Assembly (NCBI RefSeq): GCF_900636515.1
Contig: NZ_LR134287.1
Location: 1,426,001 to 1,490,000, forward strand
Origin: Neisseria animalis
Lineage (GTDB): Bacteria > Pseudomonadota > Gammaproteobacteria > Burkholderiales > Neisseriaceae
Length of the DNA stretch: 64,000 nucleotides
Reading direction: 5' to 3'
Shown here one piece after another: positions 37,506-46,972 of the stretch (position 1 is the first letter of the stretch; every line of letters begins with the position of its first letter). The translations under genes and the position numbers were made by a program. The notes below the pieces were generated by a model. The model was not told the DNA's origin and made no database searches. It saw only the letters and a program-made list of their open reading frames with translations.

Positions 37506-38675
37506 ATGCAGCATCCGTTCGAGCCTCTGGTTATCCGTGGCAAATCCCTGATTCCCATCGTACAAGGCGGCATGGGCGTCGGCGTCTCCGCGTCCGGACT
37601 TTCCAGTGCGGTTGCCCGCGAAAACGGCATCGGCACGATTGCCAGCGTGGACTTGCGCCATCTGCATGAAGATTTGCTGGCCGAGTCCAAAACCAATCCC
37701 AGTGAAGAAAAATATACCCGTCTGAACAAGATCGCACTCGATCGGGAAATCCAGAAAGCCAAAGCTGCTTCCGGAGGCAAAGGCATGATTGCCGTCAATG
37801 TCATGAAAGCCGTTAAAGACCACGCCGCCTATGTCCGCCAAGCCTGCGAATCCGGCGCGAATGCGGTGGTCATGGGCGCGGGATTGCCGCTGGATTTACC
37901 GGAAATGACCGAAGGCTACCATAAAGATGTTGCCCTGTTTCCCATCTTGTCCGAATCGCGCGGCATCAACATCGTTTTGAAACGCTGGATGAAAAAAGGC
38001 ATTCTGCCTGATGCCATCGTTATCGAACACCCTGCCCATGCTGCCGGACACTTGGGCGCGGCAACCGTAGCCGGAGTCAATGATGCCAAATTTGATTTCA
38101 AACGCGTTATCGAAGAAACTTTTGAAGTTTTCAAAAATTTAGGTTTGGAAAACGAGAAAATCCCGCTGGTTTTGGCCGGCGGCATGGCAAATTTTGAAAA
38201 AATCACCACCGCACTGAAAACTTGGGGCGCAAATGCCGTACAAATCGGTACTGCTTTCGCCGTTACCCACGAAGGCGATGCCCATCTGAATTTCAAGAAA
38301 ACCCTTGCCGGAGCGGAAACGGAAAAAGTTGTAGAATTTATGTCGGTAGCAGGTTTGCCCGCACGCGGTGTCCGCACTCGTTTTTTAGACAGCTACATCA
38401 AGCGTGAAGACAAACTGCAAGCTGCGGCCAAAGCCGACCCGCGCCGCTGCACCCAAGGGCTGAACTGCCTGACCACCTGCGGCTTGCGCGACGGTTTGGA
38501 CAAAGCCGGCCAATTCTGTATCGATATCCAGCTTGCTGCCGCATGGCGTGGAGAAGTCGATAAAGGGTTGTTTTTCCGAGGAAAAGATCCCCTGCCTTTC
38601 GGTAATGCTATCCGCAGTGTCCGTGAAACCATTCACTATCTGCTGCATGGCACACAACCACTGCCAAACGTCTGA
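37506..38675 (+). CDS. Nitronate monooxygenase (2-nitropropane dioxygenase family)
   Basis: This FMN-dependent oxidase family oxidises alkyl nitronates. The 389-residue protein has the N-terminal GGMGVGVS motif, VMGAGLPLDLPEM in the barrel, and EHPAHAAGHLG with the active-site region. I chose ATG 37506 (AAGGA upstream). The in-frame extension to 37437 begins in the -10 box and is not coding. Confidence 0.9.
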   Translation: MQHPFEPLVIRGKSLIPIVQGGMGVGVSASGLSSAVARENGIGTIASVDLRHLHEDLLAESKTNPSEEKYTRLNKIALDREIQKAKAASGGKGMIAVNVMKAVKDHAAYVRQACESGANAVVMGAGLPLDLPEMTEGYHKDVALFPILSESRGINIVLKRWMKKGILPDAIVIEHPAHAAGHLGAATVAGVNDAKFDFKRVIEETFEVFKNLGLENEKIPLVLAGGMANFEKITTALKTWGANAVQIGTAFAVTHEGDAHLNFKKTLAGAETEKVVEFMSVAGLPARGVRTRFLDSYIKREDKLQAAAKADPRRCTQGLNCLTTCGLRDGLDKAGQFCIDIQLAAAWRGEVDKGLFFRGKDPLPFGNAIRSVRETIHYLLHGTQPLPNV

Positions 38676-38726
38676 ACCTAATACAAAAGGCCGTCTGTAA
38701 ATTTGTAAGCATCATGCTTGCAAATT

Positions 38727-38833
38727 TATAGTCGAATAAAATGAGAATGAGACAAGGCAGCGAAGCCGCAGACAGTACAGATAGTACGACAAGGCAAAGC
38801 AACGCAGTATCATTCTTATTTTAAAAGACTATA
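38727..38833 (+). repeat. Correia-like element, subfamily B, copy 1
   Basis: This 107-bp element differs from subfamily A at fixed places: AAAATGAGAATGAG, ACAGATAGTACGACAAGG, CGCAGTATC and AAAAGACTATA. The copies at 43035 and 58434 share these differences. It lies between the nitronate monooxygenase and glutaredoxin-like genes. Confidence 0.85.
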
Positions 38834-38845
38834 CAGACGGCCTTT

Positions 38846-38946
38846 TCATAGCCGAAACACACAAATAAGACAGGCAGCAAAACCGCAGGCACACAAACGG
38901 TACAAAAAGCGTAGCAACGCCATATCAGCCTGACAAAACAGCTATA
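38846..38946 (+). repeat. Degenerate Correia-like element
   Basis: CATAGCCGAAACACACAAA at one end and CAGCTATA at the other, with CAGGCAGCAAAACCGCAGGC and GCGTAGCAACGCCATATCA inside, read as a decayed copy of the same family. It follows subfamily B copy 1 by 13 bases. Confidence 0.45.
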
Positions 38947-38986
38947 CCACGCCCGAAAGCCCTGCTTGCAATCCCCGCCAATGTGT

Positions 38987-39250
38987 CTATGTGTTTGATG
39001 ACGGTAGGCCGTACACCCGAGTAAAATGCTCCTTCAGCCGTTCTCCGTCTAAAAACCAATGGCAAATTTCCGTTTCCCCATCTAACAATACGGGCACCAG
39101 TTCATCATATTTCTGCTCCAAAACCGGATCTTCGTCCACATCAACGACTTCCAACTCAAATCCGTACTCTGCCTGATAAGGCATAAGCTGCTCGCGCATA
39201 TTGTGGCACAAACTGCAATATTCCCGAAACATCAATGTCAGCTTCATCAT
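38987..39250 (-). CDS. Glutaredoxin-like protein (DUF836 type)
   Basis: This 87-residue thioredoxin-fold protein has a CxxC active site (C12 and C15 in YCSLCHNM) and DEDP and VPVLLDGE segments of the family. It would act as a cytoplasmic thiol-disulfide reductant. The start is either of two adjacent ATGs (39250 or 39247). It lies downstream of the AEC permease gene on the same strand. Confidence 0.85.
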   Translation of the reverse strand: MMKLTLMFREYCSLCHNMREQLMPYQAEYGFELEVVDVDEDPVLEQKYDELVPVLLDGETEICHWFLDGERLKEHFTRVYGLPSSNT

Positions 39251-39266
39251 TACCCTTTCTTCTCAC

Positions 39267-40193
39267 TCAATGCGCCATCAATAACAATACCAAAGAAATC
39301 GGCACAATGGATAATACCGTTGCTAAAAGCATTGCCCCCGATGTCTCTTTGGCAAAACCGTTCAATCCGCCAAAAAGCGCATACAGACTTGCCATCGGCG
39401 TGGTTGCAAACAATACGCCGGCAAACAGCATTTCATCATTCGCTCCGGCCAGCCACAAGCACAACCCCACCAGCAGCGGGCACATCAGCAGCTTTCCTGC
39501 CGCCACCACCATCATATCGCCGACATTGCCGCGTATGCTCAAGCCATAAAGATTACCGCCAATCATAAACAGCGCCAGCGGCGTTGTGGCGGCCGCCAGC
39601 ATGGACGATAATTTTTCAACAAAAAGAGGCAGCGGCAACCAGCCCAATGCAAACACCATGGCAACTGGCATGGCAACAATAATCGGATTGCCTGACAGGT
39701 TTTTCACAATTTTCAGCAGCAAGGTGCGCGCATTCGTTCCCCTGCCCTTACTCCAATCCAAAAACGCAAACAGCAACGGAAAAATCAACAGACTCTCCGT
39801 CAAAACATTCATCGCAAAATACACCGCCGCCGAAGGACCGATGGCCATCAGCAGCAACGGATACCCGATGAATCCGGAGTTGGACATCCCCACCGCGAAA
39901 CCATTCAGCACCGCCAAAGTCGGCGGCAGCTTCCGCCAACGGCTCACCTGCCAACCGATAAAAAACGCCAATACCGAAGCAGCCGAATAGCCGTAAAAAT
40001 ATTCCGGCTTGAACACTTCTGCCATCGGCCGCGTGGCAATCGCATTAAATACCAGCATAGGCATACCGATACGCACGACAAACTTACCCAAACCGTTGAG
40101 CTGTTCTTGGGTAAAAAACTGCCGCCGCATGGCAGCATAGCCGACAAAAATCGCCAGAAAAACCGGAGCGATGATATGGAAAATAGCCGTCAT
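39267..40193 (-). CDS. AEC (auxin efflux carrier) family permease
   Basis: This 308-residue protein has about ten membrane helices and begins MTAIFHIIAPVFLAIFVGYA. Conserved features include GMPMLVFNAIATRPM, GMSNSGFIGYPLLL and FATTPMASLYA. Bacterial members transport small carboxylates or amino acids; the substrate here is unknown. It precedes the glutaredoxin-like gene by 16 bases. Confidence 0.87.
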   Translation of the reverse strand: MTAIFHIIAPVFLAIFVGYAAMRRQFFTQEQLNGLGKFVVRIGMPMLVFNAIATRPMAEVFKPEYFYGYSAASVLAFFIGWQVSRWRKLPPTLAVLNGFAVGMSNSGFIGYPLLLMAIGPSAAVYFAMNVLTESLLIFPLLFAFLDWSKGRGTNARTLLLKIVKNLSGNPIIVAMPVAMVFALGWLPLPLFVEKLSSMLAAATTPLALFMIGGNLYGLSIRGNVGDMMVVAAGKLLMCPLLVGLCLWLAGANDEMLFAGVLFATTPMASLYALFGGLNGFAKETSGAMLLATVLSIVPISLVLLLMAH

Positions 40194-40210
40194 ATCCAGT
40201 CCGAAAAAAG

Positions 40211-40265
40211 AAAAAGCCGTCTGAAAACCGGAAAAGCAAACTTCCGGTATTTTCAGACGGCTTTC
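40211..40265 (-). terminator. Intrinsic terminator of brnQ
   Basis: On the reverse strand AGCCGTCTGAAAATACCGGAA pairs with TTCCGGTTTTCAGACGGCTTTT. The stem is extended by more than a DUS pair and is followed by T-runs. It lies 10 bases after the brnQ stop and just upstream of the AEC permease start. Confidence 0.8.
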
Positions 40266-40274
40266 ACACCATGT

Positions 40275-41603
40275 TTACGCTTTCTTTTTCAGTGCCGCAT
40301 TTAAAATACAGCCCAACACAAAACCGGCAACCGCAGGCAACGCCCAGCCCAAACCGAGGCTGTAGCCCGGCAGCGCGCTGTTGATGGCGGCGGCAGTCTC
40401 TTCGCTGAAACCAAATGCCGTTTTATAAGCGTCCAGCAGGCCGACAATCAACGTCGCAAACATCGTGCAGATATACACAATGCGGCTGCCACCGAAGAAC
40501 TTGTCCAAAAACGCCAGCAGGATAATGACCACAGTCAGCGGATACAGCAGCATCAATACCGGAATCGAAAAGCTGATGATGCCCGCCAAACCTTTGTTTG
40601 CCAAGCCCATAGACACCAAAGTGAAAATAACCACGAAGGCTTTGTATGAAATGCCCGGGCATAAGCGGTTGAAATATTCTGAACAGGAAGTAATCAGACC
40701 GACTGCGGTACTCAAACACGCCAAGAACACAATAATGCTCAACAGGATATTGCCGCCCGTACCGAAATACGCCTGCGCTGTTTTCGACAATACCGCCGCA
40801 CCGTTTTCCTGCATACCCAAACCGGCAACGCTGGTTGCGCCCATATAACCGATCAGCAGATACACAATGGCCAAACAAGAAGCAGCCACCACACCGGCAA
40901 TCGTTGTGGTACGCAACAGCTCGGCTCGGTTGTCCACGCCCATCGCGCGCACCGCATCAATCACGATAATGGCAAACACCAGCGAGGCCAGCGCGTCCAT
41001 CGTACCGTAACCTTCCAAAATACCTTTGGCCAACGGCTGGGTGGCAAACTCTCCCTCAGCAGGAGTCAGCGCGCCCATAGGATTAAACGCCGCATAGCCC
41101 ACCAGAATGGCAATCGTCACCAACAGAGCGGGCGTCAGGATTTTACCGATACGCTCCACCAGCTTGCCCGGAGAAAGCGACAGCCAAAATGCCACACCGA
41201 AGAAAAACAGGCTGAACAAAGCCAAGCCCAAAGTTTTGTTTCCCTCACCGATAAACGGCACCACACCAATTTCAAAGGAAACCGTAGCCGTACGCGGCGT
41301 GGCAAACAACGGGCCGATAGACAAATACAGCGCGGCGGCAAAAGCAATGCCGTACCACGGCGTGACACGCGAAGCCAAAGCCTGCACATCGCGCGAGTTG
41401 GAATAACCGATGGCAATCACGCCCAAAAGCGGCAAACCCGCACCGGTCAGCAAAAAGCCCAGCATGGCGGAAAACCAGTTTTCACCTGCCTGCTGGCCTA
41501 AAAAAGCGGGGAAAATCAAATTACCCGCGCCAAAAAACAACGCAAACAGCATCAGGCCTACCGCCCACAATGATGCTTTTTGGTTTCCCATTGACGAATT
41601 CAT
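40275..41603 (-). CDS. brnQ: Branched-chain amino acid transport system II carrier protein (BrnQ)
   Basis: The 442-residue LIVCS family permease imports Leu, Ile and Val with a cation. It has about twelve hydrophobic helices and begins MNSSMGNQKASLWAVGLMLFALFFGAGNLIFPAFLG, which is characteristic of the family. The start at 41603 is the first ATG after a plausible promoter 77 bases upstream. A strong terminator follows the gene. Confidence 0.94.
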   Translation of the reverse strand: MNSSMGNQKASLWAVGLMLFALFFGAGNLIFPAFLGQQAGENWFSAMLGFLLTGAGLPLLGVIAIGYSNSRDVQALASRVTPWYGIAFAAALYLSIGPLFATPRTATVSFEIGVVPFIGEGNKTLGLALFSLFFFGVAFWLSLSPGKLVERIGKILTPALLVTIAILVGYAAFNPMGALTPAEGEFATQPLAKGILEGYGTMDALASLVFAIIVIDAVRAMGVDNRAELLRTTTIAGVVAASCLAIVYLLIGYMGATSVAGLGMQENGAAVLSKTAQAYFGTGGNILLSIIVFLACLSTAVGLITSCSEYFNRLCPGISYKAFVVIFTLVSMGLANKGLAGIISFSIPVLMLLYPLTVVIILLAFLDKFFGGSRIVYICTMFATLIVGLLDAYKTAFGFSEETAAAINSALPGYSLGLGWALPAVAGFVLGCILNAALKKKA

Positions 41604-41679
41604 ATGACACCTGTTTTTCTTATTAAATTGCTCATGCTACATTGGCAGCCTGTTGCCTGCAAAATGTAAACCTATGACA

Positions 41680-41708
41680 AGAATAGTCAAAAAATCGATA
41701 ATATTCAA
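41680..41708 (-). promoter_or_regulatory. Possible brnQ promoter
   Basis: On the reverse strand TTGAAT (41703-41708), a 17-base spacer and TATTCT (41680-41685). Each box matches consensus in four positions. Between 41709 and 41860 I see only one DUS word (near 41745) and no gene. Confidence 0.35.
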
Positions 41709-41869
41709 CCGATTTCTTGCTCCAAGTTTCGATTTTCCAATCAAAGGCCGTCTGCAAAACGATATATTCTTTTATTTTCAAACAACTATCACAAACCTCC
41801 CCAACAAGAAAACCACAGCTTTCCGCAACGGGCTTCCGCCGCAAACTCCCCCTATTGCAACAATTCCGG

Positions 41870-41903
41870 CCAAAAAAACAACCGGACGGCCAAAGCCGTC
41901 CGG
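41870..41903 (-). terminator. Intrinsic terminator of purC
   Basis: CCGGACGGC (41882-41890) and GCCGTCCGG (41895-41903) form a perfect stem. On the reverse strand it is followed by TTGTTTTTTT. It lies about 105 bases after the purC stop, beyond a decayed Correia-like element. Confidence 0.75.
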
Positions 41904-41907
41904 CAAA

Positions 41908-42008
41908 TATCATCGAATAACACAGAACAAGACCGCACAGCCTCAAACAATACGGACAGTACGGCAAGGCTCGGCAACGCGGTATCACTCGGTGTCAAAT
42001 AACTGTGG
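41908..42008 (-). repeat. Degenerate Correia-like element adjoining purC
   Basis: Starts TATCATCGAATAACACAGAA and ends TCAAATAACTGTG, with GGACAGTACGGCAAGGCTCG inside. The length (101 bp) and ends fit the family, with drift. Its last base touches the purC stop codon. Confidence 0.5.
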
Positions 42009-42875
42009 TCATGAATTGCCGCTCAACAGATTCAAGGCTTCCCGATATTTTTCTACCGTTTTTTCCACCACATCTGCCGGTACGCGGGGCGCCGGTGCCT
42101 GTTTGTTCCAGCCGCTCTGTTCCAGCCAATCGCGGATAAACTGCTTGTCGAAAGACGGCGGGTTGCTGCCTACCTGATATTGGTCGGCCGGCCAAAAACG
42201 GCTGGAATCCGGCGTTAACACTTCGTCCATCAGGGTCAACGTACCGTTTTCGTCCAAACCGAATTCAAATTTGGTATCACAAATAATAATACCGCGCGAT
42301 TTGGCGTATTCCGCCGCTTCGGTATAAAGCTGAATCGCTTTGTCGCGCACTTGTGCGGCCAGCTCTTTGCCGATAATGGCTTCGCACTGCTCGAAACTGA
42401 TGTTTTCATCATGATCGCCGACTTCCGCTTTGGTTGACGGTGTGAAAATCACTTCGGGAAGCTGCTGCGCCTCCTGCATACCTTCCGGCAGCTTGATGCC
42501 GCAAACCGAGCCGGTTTTCTGATAATCTTTCCAGCCGCTGCCTGCAAGATAGCCGCGCACGATGGCCTCGACTTTTACCGGCTCGAGCCGCTTCACCACC
42601 ACGGCACGTTTTTCCAGCTTTTCCGCTTCCTCCTGCGGCAAAACGTCGTAAACGCTGTCGCCGGTAAAATGATTCGGCATAATGTGGCTGAGTTTGCCAA
42701 ACCAGAAATTGGAAATCTGCGTCAGGATTTCGCCCTTACCCGGAATCGGGTCGTCCAAAATTACGTCAAACGCCGATAAGCGGTCGGAGGCAACCATCAG
42801 CATACGTTTGTCATCAATGGCATACAAATCGCGGACCTTGCCGGAATAGATATTTTTCAAGCTGATTGCAGACAT
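42009..42875 (-). CDS. purC: Phosphoribosylaminoimidazole-succinocarboxamide synthase
   Basis: PurC joins aspartate to CAIR with ATP in purine synthesis. The 288-residue protein begins [21 protein letters not shown] and has [16 protein letters not shown] near 26-41, ETV-type region [20 protein letters not shown] near 108-127, and [12 protein letters not shown]. It is the eukaryote/proteobacterial long type. It is flanked by repeats on both sides and is probably monocistronic. Confidence 0.95.
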   Translation of the reverse strand: MSAISLKNIYSGKVRDLYAIDDKRMLMVASDRLSAFDVILDDPIPGKGEILTQISNFWFGKLSHIMPNHFTGDSVYDVLPQEEAEKLEKRAVVVKRLEPVKVEAIVRGYLAGSGWKDYQKTGSVCGIKLPEGMQEAQQLPEVIFTPSTKAEVGDHDENISFEQCEAIIGKELAAQVRDKAIQLYTEAAEYAKSRGIIICDTKFEFGLDENGTLTLMDEVLTPDSSRFWPADQYQVGSNPPSFDKQFIRDWLEQSGWNKQAPAPRVPADVVEKTVEKYREALNLLSGNS

Positions 42876-42950
42876 TTCAAATCTCTTGTTTGGTCGGAAA
42901 AGACCTTATTTTAGCCGAATTCGGTGAAACCGTGGCGGATTGTTTGCAAA

Positions 42951-43012
42951 ATGCCGTCTGCAAAATTCGCCCATCAAGTCTTTACCGCTACACCGCATTT
43001 TGCAGACGGCCT
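42951..43012. terminator. Long-loop DUS pair between the TPM operon and purC
   Basis: ATGCCGTCTGCAAAA and TTTTGCAGACGGCCT in mirror with a loop of about 32 bases. It could end reverse transcripts coming from the lemA/TPM operon. The match of the outer bases is imperfect. Confidence 0.45.
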
Positions 43013-43034
43013 TTGCACCAAGCTGTCGCAGTAT

Positions 43035-43141
43035 TATAGTCGAATAAAATGAGAATGAGACAAGGCAGCGAAGCCGCAGACAGTACAGATAGTACGACAA
43101 GGCAAAGCAACGCAGTATCACTCTTATTTTAAAAGACTATA
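43035..43141 (+). repeat. Correia-like element, subfamily B, copy 2
   Basis: This 107-bp copy shares the subfamily B differences with those at 38727 and 58434, apart from one T-to-C change near its right end (CACTCTTATTTT). It lies between the TPM operon and purC. Confidence 0.85.
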
Positions 43142-43231
43142 CATTGAATATTGCCGTTTTGCGCTCATGGGGAAGGGAATGTTCCGTTTTGTGTTGTGAT
43201 GAAACAGAAACTGCCTGCACCCGTCAGGCCG

Positions 43232-43735
43232 TCAAACCAATACCACATCGTCAGCCAAATTATCCGACTGACTCCGATGCGGAAAATGCTCGCGCAACAA
43301 AGCGTCCACCTGCCGCAAGCCTTCTTCCAAACCTGCGGTATAACGCCCTTCACGGAACGCCTGCCCCATGGTGCTGCAAATATGCTGCCAACACTCGTGC
43401 GGCACTTTGCGGCTGATGCCCCTGTCGGCAACAATCTCTACTACACGGTCGGCAAACGATACATACACCAGCACGCCGCTGTTATGCTCCGTATCCCATA
43501 CTCCCAATTCCCCAAACCATTGCAAGGCGCGGGTATGCGGCTCGATACCGGCCAGAATGTCGCTACTGCGGTAACGAGACTCCACCACAAAACGTATCTG
43601 CCCGCCGTGATTTTGTTCGGAGCGGGCAATTTCTCCGCTTATACGCTGCAAAACATCGGTGGGAAACAGTTTCTCTACCCGCATACGCGGATATTGCCAA
43701 TGCTGCCACAAGCGTTTGAATGTATTGCTTTCCAT
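43232..43735 (-). CDS. TPM-domain protein (small, soluble)
   Basis: This 167-residue protein lacks a signal peptide and has a TPM-type domain: EIARSEQNHGGQIRFVVES, RALQWFGELGVWDTEHNSGVLVYVSFADRVVEIVADRGI, GRYTAGLEEGLRQVDALLREHFP. TPM domains are linked to membrane-protein turnover (photosystem repair in plants); the bacterial role is not settled. ATG 43735 is chosen because it overlaps the stop of the preceding gene (TAATG). The upstream in-frame part lies inside that gene. Confidence 0.85.
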   Translation of the reverse strand: MESNTFKRLWQHWQYPRMRVEKLFPTDVLQRISGEIARSEQNHGGQIRFVVESRYRSSDILAGIEPHTRALQWFGELGVWDTEHNSGVLVYVSFADRVVEIVADRGISRKVPHECWQHICSTMGQAFREGRYTAGLEEGLRQVDALLREHFPHRSQSDNLADDVVLV

Positions 43736-44619
43736 TACCAACCTCCCGAGGCACCGCCGCCGCCGAAACTTCCGCCCCCGCCGCGAAAACCGCCGCCCAT
43801 GCTTCTGCCGCCGACACGACCGCCGTACGAACCGCCGCCGAAGCCGCCGTTGCCCCAACCGCCTCTACCGCCTCCGCCCGATACAAACGCGCTGCTGCCG
43901 ACCACAAAGGTAATCACAGCACCGCCCGCACCGGCCAAGACTGCCGCCCACCAAGCCCAGCCGAACAGCAAAGCCAGTCCGAATAATATACCTCCGGCCA
44001 CACCACTGCCCAATACTCTGCCAAACAGCGATTTGAGCAGGCTGCCGAAGAATACCGGTATGATGAGCATGAGCGTCCACACATCAACTTCTTCCTCATG
44101 CTCTGCCGTCTGCACCGGCGGCAGGCTTTCTCCTGCGATCAGTTTCTCAATCTGCACCACCGCCGCTGCGATGCCCTCATCGGTACGGCCTTGTTGGAGA
44201 TACGGGCGCAAAACATCTTCCAAAATCCGTTTGGCATAAACATCGGGAACAGCGCCCTCCAAGCCGCGCCCAACGGCCAGATGCGTTTTGCGTTCGTCGC
44301 GCACCAGTAGCAGCAACACGCCGTCGTTGATGTCTTTTCTGCCCAACTGCCAGCTTTCCATGACCCTGAATGCGTAGTCAAACGGCGTTTCCGGTGCGAT
44401 GTTCGCTACGGTCAACACTGCAATCTGACTGCCATTTTCCCGACTGTACGCCCGCAAATGTTCGTCCAGCTCGGCACGCGCTTGTTCGCTCATCATGCGC
44501 GCGGTATCCGTTACCGGCGCAACCAGCGGCGGCACTGCTGCCAAGTCTGCGGCAAACAGCGTGATGCTGCACAAAAGCGCAGCCAATGCCGCCGCTGCTT
44601 TCTGCCAAACTGTCTGCAT
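43735..44619 (-). CDS. YgcG-like membrane TPM-domain protein
   Basis: The 294-residue protein has a signal peptide (residues 1-22, MQTVWQKAAAALAALLCSITLF), a periplasmic TPM domain (about 30-150, with MMSEQARAELDEHLRAYSREN and LLLLVRDERKTHLAVGRGLEG), a hydrophobic pair (WTLMLIIPVFFGSLLK and GGILFGLALLFGWAWW) and a Gly-rich tail (GGGGRGGWGNGGFGGG). This is the YgcG layout. The start at 44619 is preceded by AGGAAATC. It sits between lemA and a second TPM gene. Confidence 0.88.
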   Translation of the reverse strand: MQTVWQKAAAALAALLCSITLFAADLAAVPPLVAPVTDTARMMSEQARAELDEHLRAYSRENGSQIAVLTVANIAPETPFDYAFRVMESWQLGRKDINDGVLLLLVRDERKTHLAVGRGLEGAVPDVYAKRILEDVLRPYLQQGRTDEGIAAAVVQIEKLIAGESLPPVQTAEHEEEVDVWTLMLIIPVFFGSLLKSLFGRVLGSGVAGGILFGLALLFGWAWWAAVLAGAGGAVITFVVGSSAFVSGGGGRGGWGNGGFGGGSYGGRVGGRSMGGGFRGGGGSFGGGGASGGW

Positions 44620-44800
44620 GATTTCCTGTCTCCCTCCACCTATTTGCAGACGGCCTTGTCTGTCTCGAAGGCCGTCTGCAAAACCAAACATCAGGCTTGT
44701 CTCTTCCACGCCGCGCCGATACCGAACTTTAGCCGGCCATATCGGATATTGTCTTTTCAAAACAAAATACTACCCGATAGATTTCTTTGCGGAAAACGGT

Positions 44801-45391
44801 TTAAAATTCCACTTTGGGCGCATCGGAAACGGCTTTTTCATTTTCAACGCTGAAATTGGCGCGGGTTTCCATACCGAAAATTTTTGCGGTGATGTTTTGC
44901 GGAAATTGGCGCAAAGTCGTGTTATATGTCTGCACGGCTTTGATATAGCCATTTCGCGCCACGGCGATACGGTTTTCCGTTCCTTCCAACTGCGCCTGCA
45001 AATCGCGGAAATTCTGGTCGGCTTTCAACTGCGGATAGTTTTCCGATACCACCAGCAGGCGGGATAAAGCTCCGCTCAATTCGCCCTGCACTTCCTGAAA
45101 CTGCTTCAGCTTTTCAGGGTTCGCCGCGTCCTCCGCGCTCAACTGCACGCTGCCTACCCTGCTGCGCGCTTCGGTTACTTTGGTCAGCACCTCTTCTTCA
45201 TGCGTGGCATAGCCTTTTACCGTATTCACCAGATTCGGAATCAAATCCGCACGGCGTTGGTACTGGTTCAATACTTCCGACCATGCCGCATTTGCCGCTT
45301 CGTCCTGCGCCTGCATGGTATTGTATCCGCAACCGCTCAAGCCGGTCAGGGAAGTCATCACGGCGATTGCCGCCAGCCATTTTTTCAACAT
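44801..45391 (-). CDS. lemA: LemA family lipoprotein
   Basis: The 196-residue lipoprotein has lipobox LSGC with Cys21, then an all-helical LemA domain (NTMQAQDEAANAAWSEVLNQ, RRADLIPNLVNTVKGYATHE, RLLVVSENYPQLKADQNFRD). LemA is widely paired with TPM-domain proteins; its function is unknown. I chose MLKKWLAAI at 45391, where the lipoprotein signal begins. It heads the three-gene operon. Confidence 0.93.
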   Translation of the reverse strand: MLKKWLAAIAVMTSLTGLSGCGYNTMQAQDEAANAAWSEVLNQYQRRADLIPNLVNTVKGYATHEEEVLTKVTEARSRVGSVQLSAEDAANPEKLKQFQEVQGELSGALSRLLVVSENYPQLKADQNFRDLQAQLEGTENRIAVARNGYIKAVQTYNTTLRQFPQNITAKIFGMETRANFSVENEKAVSDAPKVEF

Positions 45392-45556
45392 TGTGTTACT
45401 CCGTAATCTGTTTATGTTCCGTATCATCATATTTGCAGACGGCATTTTATGGCTCAAGCCGCCTGAAATTCCGACAAAGTATAGCGCAAATGCCGACAAA
45501 CAGGTAAAGCAGACAAAAAAATGCCGTCAAAGCCCGCTGCCGTCTGCAAATTGCTC

Positions 45557-45562
45557 TATAAT
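45557..45562 (+). promoter_or_regulatory. Possible -10 box of rfbD
   Basis: TATAAT lies 49 bases before the rfbD start, right after a GCCGTCTGCAAA word. The -35 region is weak. Confidence 0.4.
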
Positions 45563-45610
45563 GAAACCGAACACTTTCGCGTTGACACCAAACTTTTAGG
45601 AGAAGCCTGA

Positions 45611-46471
45611 ATGCGTATTCTATTAACCGGCTCCAAAGGCCAACTCGCCCGCTGCTTCCGCGACCGTCTCCCCGAAAACTGGGAATTAATCGCCACCGAT
45701 TCCTCCTCTTTGGACATTACCGATGTTGAAGCAGTCCAACAAATGGTACAAAGTTTCCAGCCTGATGCCATTGTGAATGCCGCCGCCTATACCGCAGTCG
45801 ATAAAGCCGAAAGCGAGAGCGGCAGCGCGTTTGCCGTCAATGCCGCCGCCGTACACAACCTTGCCGCCGCCGCCCGTGCGGTACACGCCCGCTTTATCCA
45901 TGTTTCTACGGATTATGTGTTCGACGGCAACGGCAAAGTGCCCTACCGCGAATGCGACTGCCCGAATCCGCAAAGTGCCTACGGCCGCTCCAAACTGGCC
46001 GGCGAGCTGCTGGCACTGAACGCCAATCCCGACAGCGTCATCGTCCGCACCTCATGGCTGTTCAGCGAATACGGCAACAATTTCATGAAAACCATGCTGC
46101 GCTTGGCGAGCGAACGGGACAAGCTGTCGGTAGTCGGCGACCAATACGGCTGCCCGACCTACGCGGGCGATTTGGCCTCCGCGCTGATTGCCTTGCTGCA
46201 CCAGTCTTCCGCACGCGGTATTTTCCACTATGGGGGCAATAAATCGGTAAGTTGGTTTGAGTTTTCCCAAGCCATTTTCCAAACCGCGTCCGAAAAAATC
46301 GAAGGCTTCAAAATCCCCGATGTCAAAGCCGTTGCCAGCAGCGAGTATCCTACGCCCACCCCGCGCCCCGCATACAGCGTATTAGACTGCCGTCGTATCG
46401 AAAGCGAGGTTGGCGTTAAAGCCTCCGACTGGCGCAAGGCATTGGCCGAAATCATCGGCAAGCCGGAATAA
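45611..46471 (+). CDS. rfbD: dTDP-4-dehydrorhamnose reductase
   Basis: RfbD (RmlD) makes dTDP-L-rhamnose, the last step of that pathway. The 286-residue short-chain dehydrogenase has the NAD(P)-binding motif LLTGSKGQLARC near 4-15, STDYVFDG near 100 and the catalytic YGRSKLAGE near 127. The other rml genes are not adjacent. Because EarP (50.4 kb) needs dTDP-L-rhamnose, EF-P modification is a natural sink. A ribosome site TTAGGAGAAG precedes the ATG. Confidence 0.94.
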   Translation: MRILLTGSKGQLARCFRDRLPENWELIATDSSSLDITDVEAVQQMVQSFQPDAIVNAAAYTAVDKAESESGSAFAVNAAAVHNLAAAARAVHARFIHVSTDYVFDGNGKVPYRECDCPNPQSAYGRSKLAGELLALNANPDSVIVRTSWLFSEYGNNFMKTMLRLASERDKLSVVGDQYGCPTYAGDLASALIALLHQSSARGIFHYGGNKSVSWFEFSQAIFQTASEKIEGFKIPDVKAVASSEYPTPTPRPAYSVLDCRRIESEVGVKASDWRKALAEIIGKPE

Positions 46472-46560
46472 TCCTACGGGTTGGCAGCAGCACATCGCCG
46501 ATACCTTATTCTCCTCAGGCTTCGCTGCCTGCCGTCTCCAACCCATCGCAAAAAGCCGGC

Positions 46561-46632
46561 AAAAAGCCGTCTGCAAATCAGCATACCGAATCTCCAAGTT
46601 TCTGATACGCTGTTTTGCAGACGGCTTTTTTA
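46561..46632 (+). terminator. DUS-pair terminator after rfbD
   Basis: AAAAAGCCGTCTGCAAA pairs with TTTTGCAGACGGCTTTTTT with a T-run, about 90 bases after the stop. The loop is about 35 bases. Confidence 0.65.
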
Positions 46633-46753
46633 TGCTCGAAATACCTGTTTTGTCATCAAACCGTCATCTTAGCGGTTTATATTACGCCCACCGCAAACCA
46701 CAAATGTTTGCATTCGTGCATACAGAAAACAACCGCAATTTACCTTTTCCGCC

Positions 46754-46782
46754 TTTTCATGACCGCCAAAACCCCGTATGAT
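46754..46782 (+). promoter_or_regulatory. Candidate promoter of the 32-codon transcription unit
   Basis: TTTTCA (46754-46759), a 17-base spacer and TATGAT (46777-46782). The region between the rfbD terminator and this promoter holds no gene that I can see. The leader to the ORF would be about 185 bases. Confidence 0.4.
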
Positions 46783-46972
46783 AGCCAACATAACATCTCA
46801 CAATAGACAGCGAAAAAACCATTTAAAAAAGCAATTTTCGCCATTCTACATTGATTGCAACAGCGAACAGCAATCTTCCCCGGGCAGGCTCTGCCAATCT
46901 TCCGAATATTCAGATAAACGCGCAACCGCCGCCCTCCGATAACCTGTTCGTGCAAATTAGAAAGGAAACCTT

